Assembly (NCBI RefSeq): GCF_008329435.1
Contig: NZ_NPKN01000001.1
Span: 434,001-498,000 of the forward strand
Source of the DNA: Rhodanobacter sp. T12-5
GTDB taxonomy: Bacteria; Pseudomonadota; Gammaproteobacteria; Xanthomonadales; Rhodanobacteraceae
DNA: 64,000 bases
Reading direction: 5' to 3'
Below the pieces are notes generated by a model, which worked only from the letters and a program-made list of their open reading frames with translations, searched no databases and had not been told where the DNA came from. Of this stretch, positions 7,968-16,171 are shown piece by piece (the first letter of the stretch is position 1; every line of letters starts with the position of its first letter). Both the position numbers and the translations under genes were made by a program.

Positions 7968-8858
7968 CTAGTGCCGCATCAATACCGGGATGCACGACTC
8001 CTCGAGCACGTGCCGGGTGGCGCCGCCAAAAAATCGCTCGTGCGTCGGCGATTGGCCGTAGGCGCCCATTACGAGCAGGTCGACCTGTCCATCGGCGGCC
8101 TGCTTCAGCAGGAGATCGCCGGCGAGGTCGGACGAGGCGCGGATGTATTGCGGTCGTGCGGTGATGTGGTGACGCAGCAGATAGACGAACGGATCGAAGT
8201 GCGGCAGGCGGCCGTCCGCATGGCGCGATCCGCGCACGCCGCCATCAATCAGCGTCACCTGACTGGCCTTCCTGAGAAACGGCATGGCGGCATGCATCGC
8301 GCGGATCGATTCGAGGCTTCCGTTGCAGCCGATCACGATCCGCTCGAAGCTGATTTCCCGGCTCCATCGCGGCGGCAGGACAAGGCATGCCAGCTGGCAA
8401 CCAAGGATCGCCTCGCCGAGTACGTCGAACAGCCCGGACGGCGCCACCATGTCGCGCTCGATCACCGCCAGGTCATGCCAGGCACCAAGCTGCCGCAGCG
8501 TCTGGGCCATGCCCACGCCGCTGGTGGTCCATGTCGCCGCGTTCACGCCGGATTGCCGCGCGAAAGAGCCAAACGCGGCAAAGGCGTCGATGTCATCGGC
8601 ACGCGGCTCCGCCAGCAGGCCGAGGACGGTGGGGCCACCTTCGCTGTCGCGCAGCATTCGCACCGACGGCTCGACGAAACATCCGGTCAGGTTGCCGCCC
8701 CAGCGAGCCGCGATGGCCGTGCCCACGGTGGCGGCCGGACTCCACGGATCGGTCGAGGTCACCAGCGCGAGTACGTCGCCCGGGCAAGCGAATGGCGTCG
8801 CCGGGTCGACAGCGGGGTCGGTGAGGCCGGCATCGTGTTCTTGTGAATGCATGGGCAT
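7968..8858 (-). CDS. Universal stress protein family protein
   Basis: This 296-residue protein ends in a clear UspA domain: DLLVMGAYGQSPTHERFFGG followed by ATRHVLEESCIPVLM. That is the ATP-binding G-x2-G-x9-G-type motif. The N-terminal half is a more degraded copy of the fold. It is cytoplasmic, with a role in surviving anaerobic or energy stress as known for Anr-controlled Usp proteins. It follows a GNAT gene by 28 bases and is probably in its operon. Start at 8858 (MPMHSQEHDAG) avoids a long upstream extension that overlaps the GNAT gene. Confidence 0.85.
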   Translation of the reverse strand: MPMHSQEHDAGLTDPAVDPATPFACPGDVLALVTSTDPWSPAATVGTAIAARWGGNLTGCFVEPSVRMLRDSEGGPTVLGLLAEPRADDIDAFAAFGSFARQSGVNAATWTTSGVGMAQTLRQLGAWHDLAVIERDMVAPSGLFDVLGEAILGCQLACLVLPPRWSREISFERIVIGCNGSLESIRAMHAAMPFLRKASQVTLIDGGVRGSRHADGRLPHFDPFVYLLRHHITARPQYIRASSDLAGDLLLKQAADGQVDLLVMGAYGQSPTHERFFGGATRHVLEESCIPVLMRH

Positions 8859-8886
8859 GACGGTATTCCGGTCGGCGCGGCAACGA

Positions 8887-9462
8887 TCAGAGATCCAGCG
8901 TGTGGATGACCTGGCTCGAATCGTCCGGATCACGGCGGCGATGGAAGCCCAGGTAGTTGGCCAGATCGCGCATCGCCTCGTTGTCGGCGGCATCGAGCGA
9001 GGTCATCACCTTGAAGCCGTTTCTGCGGGCGAGGTCGATCAGATGCCGCATCAGGAGCACGCCGAGTCCGCGCTGGCGCCAGTCGTCGGCCACGGTGACC
9101 GCGCATTCGCAATGGCCTTGTTCGCTGGTGGCGCTGTAGCGGCTGACGCCGACTTCGCGCAGCTTTCCGTCGTCGTGCGCCAATGCGACGAATGCCATTC
9201 GCTGGTCGTAGTCGACATCCATCAGCTGGTTGACCAGATCCGGGCCGGCCTCCTTGAATCCGCCAAGAAACCGGAACCGGCGCGAGTCGGGTGACAGTCG
9301 GTGGATGAAGTCTTCCTCGCGTTCGCGATCCTCCGGCCGCAGTGGCCGGATGAGTACGGGCGTGCCGTCGGCGAGGGATTCGATCCAGTGGGTACCGCTC
9401 AGCTTGTCGACATGGAGGTTGGCGCTGTCAGGGATTGTTTGCGGGGAGAAGGTATTGGACAT
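8887..9462 (-). CDS. GNAT family N-acetyltransferase
   Basis: The 191-residue protein has the GCN5 acetyl-CoA fold. Key stretches are GTPVLIRPLRPEDREREEDF, then AVTVADDWRQRGLGVLLMRHL (the Q/RxxGxG/A-like pyrophosphate loop), then ANYLGF. It resembles the catalytic domain of bacterial protein lysine acetyltransferases. The substrate is unknown. It starts an operon with the downstream Usp gene and has an Fnr-type box about 112 bases upstream. Start at 9462 is chosen over 9534, which would add a poorly conserved leader. Confidence 0.82.
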   Translation of the reverse strand: MSNTFSPQTIPDSANLHVDKLSGTHWIESLADGTPVLIRPLRPEDREREEDFIHRLSPDSRRFRFLGGFKEAGPDLVNQLMDVDYDQRMAFVALAHDDGKLREVGVSRYSATSEQGHCECAVTVADDWRQRGLGVLLMRHLIDLARRNGFKVMTSLDAADNEAMRDLANYLGFHRRRDPDDSSQVIHTLDL

Positions 9463-9567
9463 GGCGTTGTTCCCGATGCGGATGGCCGTGCGGTCCGTGC
9501 CTGGCAGGCGAGCAGGCGATTTCGCTTCCTGCACGATGCATTTTTACGCCGCGGTAGGCCCCTCCAG

Positions 9568-9581
9568 TTGACCTCCGTCAA
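9568..9581 (-). promoter_or_regulatory. Fnr/Dnr-type box upstream of GNAT-usp operon
   Basis: TTGACCTCCGTCAA is a perfect TTGAC-N4-GTCAA dyad centred about 112 bases before the GNAT start. If centred at -41.5, transcription would begin near 9533. Confidence 0.6.
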
Positions 9582-9770
9582 TTGATGGTCGGGTTGTCGT
9601 TGCCGATGCCGGCAGGCACAGCTCGCCGAGCGCGCAGGACACTGCCCCGCAACTGGTTCCGGTCAGGAACGTTGGTCGCTCGCAGGGTTTGGAGAGGGCT
9701 CTTCGCGAACCGGGCAGGTGAGTTCGTCTGGCCGCCCCGTAGCGCGGCAGGGCGAAATTTCAGCGTGTAT

Positions 9771-9784
9771 TTGACCGGGATCAA
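9771..9784 (+). promoter_or_regulatory. Fnr-type box upstream of cytochrome b561
   Basis: TTGACCGGGATCAA differs from the Fnr consensus by one base in the left half. It is centred about 110 bases before the ATG at 9888. Confidence 0.65.
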
Positions 9785-9887
9785 GTCGCGCGCGGATGTT
9801 TCATCGCACGCTCTCCCCGCATGGACCGGAGCGGCGCGCGATCGCGTCGAGCCGGCAGTTGCCAACCCCTTTTCTTCAGAGATTGCC

Positions 9888-10448
9888 ATGGACTGGAAAA
9901 ACACCACCGACCGTTACGGCTCGTTGTCGATCGGCATGCACTGGCTGATGCTTTTGTTGCTGGTCGCCGTGTATGCCTGCATCGAATTGCGCGGCTTCTA
10001 TCCGCGCGGCAGCGACCTGCGCGAGGGCCTGAAGACCTGGCATTTCATGCTGGGCCTTGGCGTGTTTGCGCTGGTCTTCGTGCGGTTGGCGATCCGCTTC
10101 GCGGCGGGGGCGACGCCGCCGATCCGGCCGGCGCCACCGGTGTGGCAGGACCGCCTGGCCGGGCTGATGCACCTGGCGCTGTACCTCTTCCTGATCGCGA
10201 TGCCGCTGCTCGGCTGGCTTGCCCTCAGCGCTACCGGCAAGCCGGTTCCGTTCTTCGGCCTGCAGTTGCCGGCGCTAGTGGGGGCGGACAAGGCGCTCGC
10301 CGATTCGCTGAAAGAGATTCACGAAACCATCGGCACGGTCGGCTACTACCTGGTCGGCCTGCACGCGGCGGCCGCGCTGTTCCACCACTACGGGATGCGC
10401 GACAACACCTTGTCGCGCATGCTGCCGGGATGGCTCAGTCGATCTTGA
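9888..10448 (+). CDS. Cytochrome b561 family membrane protein
   Basis: The 186-residue protein has four predicted membrane helices and the haem-binding histidines expected for bacterial cytochrome b561. They are in SIGMHWLMLLLL (helix 1), LKTWHFMLGLGVF (helix 2) and ETIGTVGYYLVGLHAAAALFHHY (helix 4). It would carry two b haems in the inner membrane and exchange electrons with quinone. The partner is unknown. ATG at 9888 gives the standard N-terminus WKNTTDRYG. An Fnr-type box upstream ties it to anaerobic respiration. Confidence 0.9.
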   Translation: MDWKNTTDRYGSLSIGMHWLMLLLLVAVYACIELRGFYPRGSDLREGLKTWHFMLGLGVFALVFVRLAIRFAAGATPPIRPAPPVWQDRLAGLMHLALYLFLIAMPLLGWLALSATGKPVPFFGLQLPALVGADKALADSLKEIHETIGTVGYYLVGLHAAAALFHHYGMRDNTLSRMLPGWLSRS

Positions 10449-10518
10449 CCGGCTCGTTGTGCCGGATGAGTCTGGCGGCACGCGGTCGGCTACTCGCCCG
10501 TGGCAGAGCGCGGCAGAC

Positions 10519-11220
10519 TCACGGCGGTGCAACGGCGCCGACCACCGCGCGTGCGGTTCGGCACTTCAGGTACGGCGAGGTGTTCAGCCAGTTCGGATCG
10601 GGATAGAACGAGAAAACGTATTGGCCGCTTTTCAAGGCATCGATCAGCGGTCGGGCGACCGCATTGCGTACGGCCGGGCAACCCCAGCTGCGGCCGATCC
10701 GCCCCTGTCCGCTGGCGGCGGCAGTGCTGACATAGGAAGCGCCGTGGATCACCAGTGCACGTTCGCGGGCGTGATCGTTGACACCCGGCTCGAGTCCATC
10801 CATGCGCAGCGAATAGCCATTGTGGCCGACGTACGTGCCACTGGTCCGGAACAGGCCGAGGCTGGATTCCAGGCTGCCTGCCTGATTGGAGAATCTTCGG
10901 GCGAAGTTTTCGCCCGTGTTGCGCCCATGCGCCACCAGCTCATGGAACAGCAGCTTGCGCGAGACCAGGTCGAACACCCACAGGCGCGGCTCGGTGGATG
11001 GCAGCGAGTAATCAATCACCGCCAAGCGATCGGCTGGTGCCTGCCCCTGGGCGGCAGCGCATTCGGTGGCGGCCAGCGCCAGCTCGATGACCTGCACGTT
11101 GGCATGCGGGGCCAACTTGCCCAGCGCCTGCGCCAGCGAATCGTCGGCCGCATGCGCGGGAGCGAAGCCGCCGACAAGCAGCGGCGCCGTGACGACAATG
11201 TGGCGCAGGAATCGGATCAT
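10519..11220 (-). CDS. Murein L,D-transpeptidase catalytic domain protein (YkuD_2 type)
   Basis: A 233-residue exported protein with signal peptide MIRFLRHIVVTAPLLVGGFAPAHA. The catalytic region is ALVIHGASYVSTAA followed by GRIGRSWGCPAVRNAVARPL, where the His of IHG and the Cys of SWGCPAV form the active site. Proteins of this type are predicted to modify or cross-link peptidoglycan in the periplasm. It is convergent with cytochrome b561 and has no obvious operon partner. Confidence 0.85.
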   Translation of the reverse strand: MIRFLRHIVVTAPLLVGGFAPAHAADDSLAQALGKLAPHANVQVIELALAATECAAAQGQAPADRLAVIDYSLPSTEPRLWVFDLVSRKLLFHELVAHGRNTGENFARRFSNQAGSLESSLGLFRTSGTYVGHNGYSLRMDGLEPGVNDHARERALVIHGASYVSTAAASGQGRIGRSWGCPAVRNAVARPLIDALKSGQYVFSFYPDPNWLNTSPYLKCRTARAVVGAVAPP

Positions 11221-11424
11221 CGGGTGAATCTGTCTGCCGGCCGGGCGTGAATCGCCGATCCTAGCAGCGCCCCGTTAAGCGCCTGTTCGTGATGGATCGT
11301 CGCCGCCATGGCAAGAGACGGCTCGATTTGCCGTGAAGGAAGCGTCGCGTTGCTTTTCGCTTGTGGAGGAGGTCTCTCGTGCAGCCGCCGGCCCGCTGTC
11401 TGACTGGTATGCCATCGTGTCACC

Positions 11425-12126
11425 ATGGACGCCACGCATCGACCGTCGATACGGCTCAGCATGAATGATCGAACCAGGCAAAAAGGAGCGCGATTTCCAG
11501 CGTTTTTGCTGGCCGTTTTCGTGATCGTGGTGGTGGCCCTTGGCGTCGCACCCCGGTATCGCCAAGACTGGGCGATGGAGAATGTGCTGGTGCTGCTGGC
11601 GCTGCCCTTGTTGATGTTGGGCTTTCGCCGCCTGCGGTTGTCCAATGCCAGCTATGCGGCATTGTTCGTATTCTTGCTGTTGCACGAGGTCGGCGCGCAC
11701 TACACCTACTCCGAAGTGCCTTGGGATCGCTGGTTTTCCGCGTTGTCCGGATTTTCGCTGAACGACGCATTGGGCGTTTCGCGCAATCACTTCGACCGCG
11801 CCATCCATTTCTCGTACGGCCTGCTGGTGACCCCGGCCGTAGTGGAGCTGGCAGCGGCGCGCACGTCGCCTCGTGGTGCCTGGCGCTGGATTGTGCCGAT
11901 CAGCCTGATGACAGCCAGTTCGGCGTTGTATGAATTGTTCGAATGGGGCGCAGCCGTGTGGTTCGGTGGGGACCTGGGTGTCGCCTACCTGGGCACCCAG
12001 GGCGATCCATGGGACGCCCAGCAAGACATGTTCCTCGCCTTGCTCGGCAGCGTGGCCGCTGTCGCCGTGCTTGCCGCCGTGGCTGGCTGTCGCCGACGCG
12101 ATCCGCGTGAAGGCGTTCGTCATTGA
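11425..12126 (+). CDS. DUF2238 (YjdF-like) integral membrane protein
   Basis: The 233-residue protein has about six membrane helices. The DUF2238 pattern is visible in LLLHEVGAHYTYSEVPWDRW, then NHFDRAIHFSYGLL, then SSALYELFEWGAAVWFGG and TQGDPWDAQQDMFLALLG. The conserved acidic and histidine residues in these motifs face the membrane core. Function is unknown. Start could also be the ATG at 11461. It is convergent with the NRAMP-like gene downstream. Confidence 0.8.
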   Translation: MDATHRPSIRLSMNDRTRQKGARFPAFLLAVFVIVVVALGVAPRYRQDWAMENVLVLLALPLLMLGFRRLRLSNASYAALFVFLLLHEVGAHYTYSEVPWDRWFSALSGFSLNDALGVSRNHFDRAIHFSYGLLVTPAVVELAAARTSPRGAWRWIVPISLMTASSALYELFEWGAAVWFGGDLGVAYLGTQGDPWDAQQDMFLALLGSVAAVAVLAAVAGCRRRDPREGVRH

Positions 12127-12180
12127 GCCGGTGCCCGGAATGCCGCGCTACTTGCCGCGGGCAGCTCAGCTACGGCGCCT

Positions 12181-13482
12181 TCATTTCCCCCACGTGACGA
12201 ACATCATCACGGCCGCCGTTGCCATCGCCGCCGTGGCCAGCCAGCCGAAAATCTTCAGCGGCCACGGCATGGTGAATTTGCCCATGACCTTGCGCCGCGA
12301 GCCCATCAGCATCATCACGATCATCAGCGGTACGGCAGTCACGCCGTTGATCACCGCGCTCCAGTACAACGCCTTGATCGGATCGAGCGGGGTCAGGTTC
12401 AGCGCGATGCCGGCGAAACTGGCGACGATCAACACACCATAGAAAAACCTGGCGTTTTGCGGCTTGTACTCCAGCCCGCTGCGCTGGCCGGAAGCGCCGG
12501 CGACAGCGTAGGCGGTGGCACCGGCCAGCACCGGCACGGCGAGCAGGCCGGTACCGATGATGCCGGCGGCAAACAGCGCGAATGCCAGGTCGCCAGCCAG
12601 CGGCCGCAATGCTGCGGCCGCTTCGGCTGAAGTCTGGACGTCGACCTTGCCGTGCGCGTGCAGCACGACGGCAGTGGTGAGAATGATGAAGAAGGAGATC
12701 AGGTTGGAGAAGATCATGCCGACCGTGGTGTCGATGCCGATGCGACGCAAGGCGCTGGGTGCCTGCTTTGGCGCTCGGCGCAAGGGCTTGCGGCGATTGC
12801 TCGACTCCATTTCCTCGACCTCTTGTGCTGCCTGCCAGCAGAACAGATAGGGGCTGATGGTGGTGCCGAGCAGCGCGACCAGGCCGACGGCGTACGACGC
12901 GTTCCACGTGATGGGCGGCAGCACCAGGCTCTTGAGCACAGCCAGCCACGGCACGTCGATCACCAGCACGGTGGCCACGTAGGCGAACAGGCTGAGGGTG
13001 AGCAGCTTGAGGATCGGGGCATAGCGGGTGAACGGGATGAACACTTGCAGCACCAGCGACAGCAGGGCGAAACCCGCGGCATAGATCAGCGCCGGCCCGC
13101 CAACGAGCAGTTTCAGCGCGGCACCCATGGCGCCGATGTCAGCCGCCAGGTTGATGACGTTGGCGATCACGAGGGAGGCCGTCAGCGCGTATACCAGCGG
13201 GTGGGGATAGTGCTTGCGCATGCCGTCCAGCAAACCGTGGCCGGTGACGCGGCCGATGCCGGCGCTGACCGCCTGTATCGCGATCATCAACGGCATGGTC
13301 ACCAGGATGCACCACAGCATGCCGTAACCGAACGCGGCGCCTACCTGCGAGTAGGTGGCAATGCCGCTGGGGTCGTCGTCCGCCGCACCCGTGACCAGAC
13401 CCGCGCTAAGGTTGGCCCACAACGGCTTTTCGACGCCGCCGTCTTCGGTGTTCTTGCGGTCGACCATGGGTGCTTCCGGCAA
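12181..13482 (-). CDS. NRAMP-related transporter with altered metal site
   Basis: A 433-residue protein with about 11 membrane helices and the NRAMP fold. Helix 1 reads DDDPSGIATYSQVG where canonical Mn/Fe transporters have DPGN. Helix 6 reads LLGTTISPYLFCWQAAQEVEE where they have a Met-Pro-His motif. So the Asn of helix 1 and the Met of helix 6 that bind the metal are both replaced. This suggests a different substrate, such as Mg2+ as in NRAMP-related Mg transporters, rather than Mn2+ (inference). It stands downstream of a usp gene and may be separately transcribed. Confidence 0.8.
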   Translation of the reverse strand: MPEAPMVDRKNTEDGGVEKPLWANLSAGLVTGAADDDPSGIATYSQVGAAFGYGMLWCILVTMPLMIAIQAVSAGIGRVTGHGLLDGMRKHYPHPLVYALTASLVIANVINLAADIGAMGAALKLLVGGPALIYAAGFALLSLVLQVFIPFTRYAPILKLLTLSLFAYVATVLVIDVPWLAVLKSLVLPPITWNASYAVGLVALLGTTISPYLFCWQAAQEVEEMESSNRRKPLRRAPKQAPSALRRIGIDTTVGMIFSNLISFFIILTTAVVLHAHGKVDVQTSAEAAAALRPLAGDLAFALFAAGIIGTGLLAVPVLAGATAYAVAGASGQRSGLEYKPQNARFFYGVLIVASFAGIALNLTPLDPIKALYWSAVINGVTAVPLMIVMMLMGSRRKVMGKFTMPWPLKIFGWLATAAMATAAVMMFVTWGK

Positions 13483-13622
13483 GGTGGTATCTGGTGTGCG
13501 GCTTTACGCGGAGCCGGATGCGCAGGAATTTCCCCGTCGCTGACGCGTTGCCCCCGGGGTGCGGTGCCGAGGTGAACCTCGCCCATGCATCGGTAGGGCT
13601 GCCGCTCGCGCCGAGGTGTTGC

Positions 13623-14057
13623 TCAACGGCAAACCAGCACTGGCACGTCGCCGTTGAGGATCACCTTGTGTGTCTCGCTGCCCAGCAGCAGCCGGTCGAA
13701 GCCGCGCCAGCCGTGCGAGGCCATCACGATCAGGTCGCACTGGTGCTTGCGGGCAGCGTCGACGATGGCGGAGTAGGGACGCGTATCGGACTCGCTGCCG
13801 CTTTCGCAAGCGACGCCGGCAGCCGCCGCGCGCTGGCGCACATCGGCCAGGTAGCGTTCGGCGTTGGCGCTGGCTTCCTTGGTGTATTCGGGTTCGACCA
13901 GGATGAACTCGGCGAAATAGGCGGAGGCGGGCAACGGGACGATCACGTGGAACGCATACACGCGGGCTCCCAGCTTGGCGGCCAGTTCGAGGCCGATGTC
14001 GACAGCGTGCAGGGACAGTTCGGAACCGTCGGTGGGCAGCAGGATGTGCTTGAACAT
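13623..14057 (-). CDS. Universal stress protein UspA
   Basis: A single-domain 144-residue Usp: MFKHILLPTDGSELSLHAVD at the start and DLIVMASHGWRGFDRLLLGS then THKVILNGDVPVLVCR at the end. The G-x2-G-x9-G/S nucleotide motif is intact. It lies 26 bases after a short-chain dehydrogenase gene on the same strand, so both are probably driven by the Fnr-type box at 14901-14914. Confidence 0.9.
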   Translation of the reverse strand: MFKHILLPTDGSELSLHAVDIGLELAAKLGARVYAFHVIVPLPASAYFAEFILVEPEYTKEASANAERYLADVRQRAAAAGVACESGSESDTRPYSAIVDAARKHQCDLIVMASHGWRGFDRLLLGSETHKVILNGDVPVLVCR

Positions 14058-14083
14058 GGCGAACTCCTCTATTTTCTCGATGA

Positions 14084-14845
14084 TCAGCGGCAGGTATAAC
14101 CACCATCAATGACCAGCTCGCTGCCGGTCACGAACTTCGACTCGTCGGAAGCGAGGTAGACCACGCCCCAGGCGATATCGTCCGGTTCGCCCATGTGGCC
14201 GAGCGGATGCAGCGCCCCGACCTCGCGCCGGTGCTGTTCGGGGTCGCCGCCCATCGTGGCGATGTGCTGCTCCACCAGCGGCGTCCAGATGAAGCCGGGG
14301 TGGATCGAGTTGACCCGGATGCGGTCGGCTGCATAGATCAACGCGTCGGTCTTGCTCATCAGCCGCACCGCGCCCTTGGACGCATGGTAGGGCGGCAGGT
14401 CGGGCGCGCCGACCAGGCCGTAGATCGACGACAGGTTGATGATGCTGCCGCCGCCGGCCGCGCGCAGCGGCGCGATCGCATGCTTGGTGCAAAAGAACAC
14501 GCCTTTCACGTTGACCGCCTGCACCCGGTCCCACTCGGCTTCGGTGAGCTCGTGCGTAGGCTTGTTCGCCCCGGCGATGCCGGCGTTGTTGACCAGGACG
14601 TCCAGCCGTCCAAATGCCGCCACGGTACCGGCGATTGCGGCCGCCACCTCGGCCTCCACCGATACGTCGGCATGGATATAGCGCGCGTTGGCGCCAAGCT
14701 GTTCGGCCAGTTTCCGGCCGGTGTCGTCATGCAGGTCGACGATGGCCACTCGTGCGCCGGACTCGATCATGCGGGCGACGCAGGCGGCGCCGATGCCCAC
14801 CGCGCCGCCGGTCACCAATGCCACCTTGCCGCTGAGCCTGCCCAT
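14084..14845 (-). CDS. Short-chain dehydrogenase/reductase
   Basis: The 253-residue protein is a classical SDR: TGGAVGIG cofactor loop (about residues 13-20), NNAG, and the catalytic Ser with Y-x3-K (SSIYGL, YHASKGA). Asp in VAIVDLHDD suggests NAD preference. The substrate is unknown. The start at 14845 (MGRLSGKVALVTGG) is chosen because the longer ORF begins inside the Fnr-type box. It leads an operon with the uspA gene. Confidence 0.9.
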   Translation of the reverse strand: MGRLSGKVALVTGGAVGIGAACVARMIESGARVAIVDLHDDTGRKLAEQLGANARYIHADVSVEAEVAAAIAGTVAAFGRLDVLVNNAGIAGANKPTHELTEAEWDRVQAVNVKGVFFCTKHAIAPLRAAGGGSIINLSSIYGLVGAPDLPPYHASKGAVRLMSKTDALIYAADRIRVNSIHPGFIWTPLVEQHIATMGGDPEQHRREVGALHPLGHMGEPDDIAWGVVYLASDESKFVTGSELVIDGGYTCR

Positions 14846-14900
14846 GCTCGTGCCTCCCGTATGGATGGGTGCAGCGTGCGCGACGCGGCGTGGACCGGTG

Positions 14901-14914
14901 TTGACCGGGATCAA
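14901..14914 (-). promoter_or_regulatory. Fnr-type box upstream of SDR-usp operon
   Basis: On the minus strand this reads TTGATCCCGGTCAA, one base from consensus, centred about 62 bases before the SDR start codon. Confidence 0.65.
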
Positions 14915-15034
14915 TTGAACGCCATGTTGGGTCGCCGATCGGGCAGGCGTTGCTGCGGGACTGATGGACGACGCAGATCGGCAGAGGAAAGGGACGGTCC
15001 GCGGCGCGGGCCGCCCTTTCGGTTCGCGACTAGC

Positions 15035-15805
15035 TCACTTGCCGGCCGCCTTGTAGGACAGCTCCGCGTTGTAGCTGTCCACGTGCGCCGAACTGTCCTG
15101 GATGGAATCACGGATGGTCTGGCGCAGCGCATCCGCATCCGCCTTGCCGTAAACGCCCTCGACCATCTTCCACAAGCCCGGGTTCATCTCCTTGCCGAGA
15201 TCCGCCCAGTTGCTGCCCGGGCTGACCAGCAGGAAATCCGGCGAACCCTCGCCACCCTCGACGACTTCGTTCAACATGGAGTGGCCAGCCCACTTGCTCT
15301 TCTCCGCGGCAACATAGATCTTCCTGGCCGCATCCTTGAACGCCTCGCGGTGGCCGGGTTTCAGCTTGAAGTAGGTGACCTCGATCAAGGCGGGCACGCC
15401 GAGCCTGCCTGCCGGCATGTTCCTGAGTTCCGGATCGCCCTGCATGAAGACGCTGGTCTCGCCTTTCAGGTGCGGATTCACTTGCGCCTTGAACGTGGCG
15501 TCGCAGGCCTTGCCGGCCTCGTGCATCGCATCGAAGCTGGCCCATGTCAGCGGGTCGGTAACGTAGGAGTAGCTGTACACGTCGCCGGTCTCGTGCGCCC
15601 AGCTCGTCCACGTGTACTTGAACCCATGCTCGGCCAGACATTGGTTGTAGCTCTTCATGCCCGTCTCGTAGGCTTGTTGATCCGCCGGAGCCACCGTGTC
15701 GGTGTAATCACGGACGATGTTCGCCGTGTCCTTTTCGGCTGCCTGGACGCCGCCGATGCACAGCAGCGCGATCACGGGTACCAGCCATACAGTCATGCGT
15801 TTCAT
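15035..15805 (-). CDS. Secreted protein of unknown function
   Basis: The 256-residue protein has a signal peptide (MKRMTVWLVPVIALLCIGGVQA, cleavage about residue 23). The mature part has two loosely similar halves. Each half contains an aromatic-rich strand (YTWTSWAHETGDVYSYSYVT; LIEVTYFKLKPGHREAF) and a charged helix, which suggests two alpha/beta-barrel-like modules. Two cysteines (NQCLAEHG, GKACDATF) could form a disulphide. I do not recognise the family. It stands alone between the SDR and nnrS genes. Confidence 0.7.
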   Translation of the reverse strand: MKRMTVWLVPVIALLCIGGVQAAEKDTANIVRDYTDTVAPADQQAYETGMKSYNQCLAEHGFKYTWTSWAHETGDVYSYSYVTDPLTWASFDAMHEAGKACDATFKAQVNPHLKGETSVFMQGDPELRNMPAGRLGVPALIEVTYFKLKPGHREAFKDAARKIYVAAEKSKWAGHSMLNEVVEGGEGSPDFLLVSPGSNWADLGKEMNPGLWKMVEGVYGKADADALRQTIRDSIQDSSAHVDSYNAELSYKAAGK

Positions 15806-16171
15806 GAATGCCTCCCTCGGGGCGGCCGCCCCGATTGTGGTGGGTCATGGAATCCCCCAGGCGCTTCGCGACCCGGCAAAGCGCGCCGAGCATACGCCAG
15901 CACGTGTGGTGCGAATCTGACGACGCGCCGGCCGCTTGCCGCCGCGCGGGTTGCCGCGGGCCGCGACCTGGCATGCCAGCTACCTCGCCGCGTTGTCTGC
16001 CGGCTGATTTCCGCGCCGCGCCGGCTGCTGTCCTCGAGCCGCCAAGGCCCACCGCGGCCTTTCTGCTGCCCCGCGAGCGTGACTGCCGTCAGTGCGTGAC
16101 CCAGATCATGGGCACGGCTTTCCCTGACCTGCCACCATGACGAATCATTCTCATTCGAGTTGGCTGCCATC
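15806..16171. other. Intergenic region upstream of nnrS
   Basis: About 366 bases separate the secreted-protein gene (minus) and nnrS (plus). I see no convincing gene. Two weak signals lie near nnrS: an Fnr-like dyad at 16096-16109 and CGAAT-N7-ATTCG at 16141-16157. Confidence 0.6.
16096..16109 (+). promoter_or_regulatory. Weak Fnr-like box upstream of nnrS
   Basis: GTGACCCAGATCAT keeps the TGAC-N4-ATCA core but has both outer bases changed. It is centred about 70 bases before the nnrS ATG, the same spacing as stronger boxes in this window. Confidence 0.35.

Larger units (their letters stand above)
9463..9887. other. Divergent intergenic region with two Fnr-type boxes
   Basis: This 425-base gap separates the GNAT-usp operon (minus) from the cytochrome b561 gene (plus). 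I see no gene of its own; ORFs crossing it are N-terminal overextensions. It holds one box for each direction (9568-9581 and 9771-9784). Confidence 0.7.
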
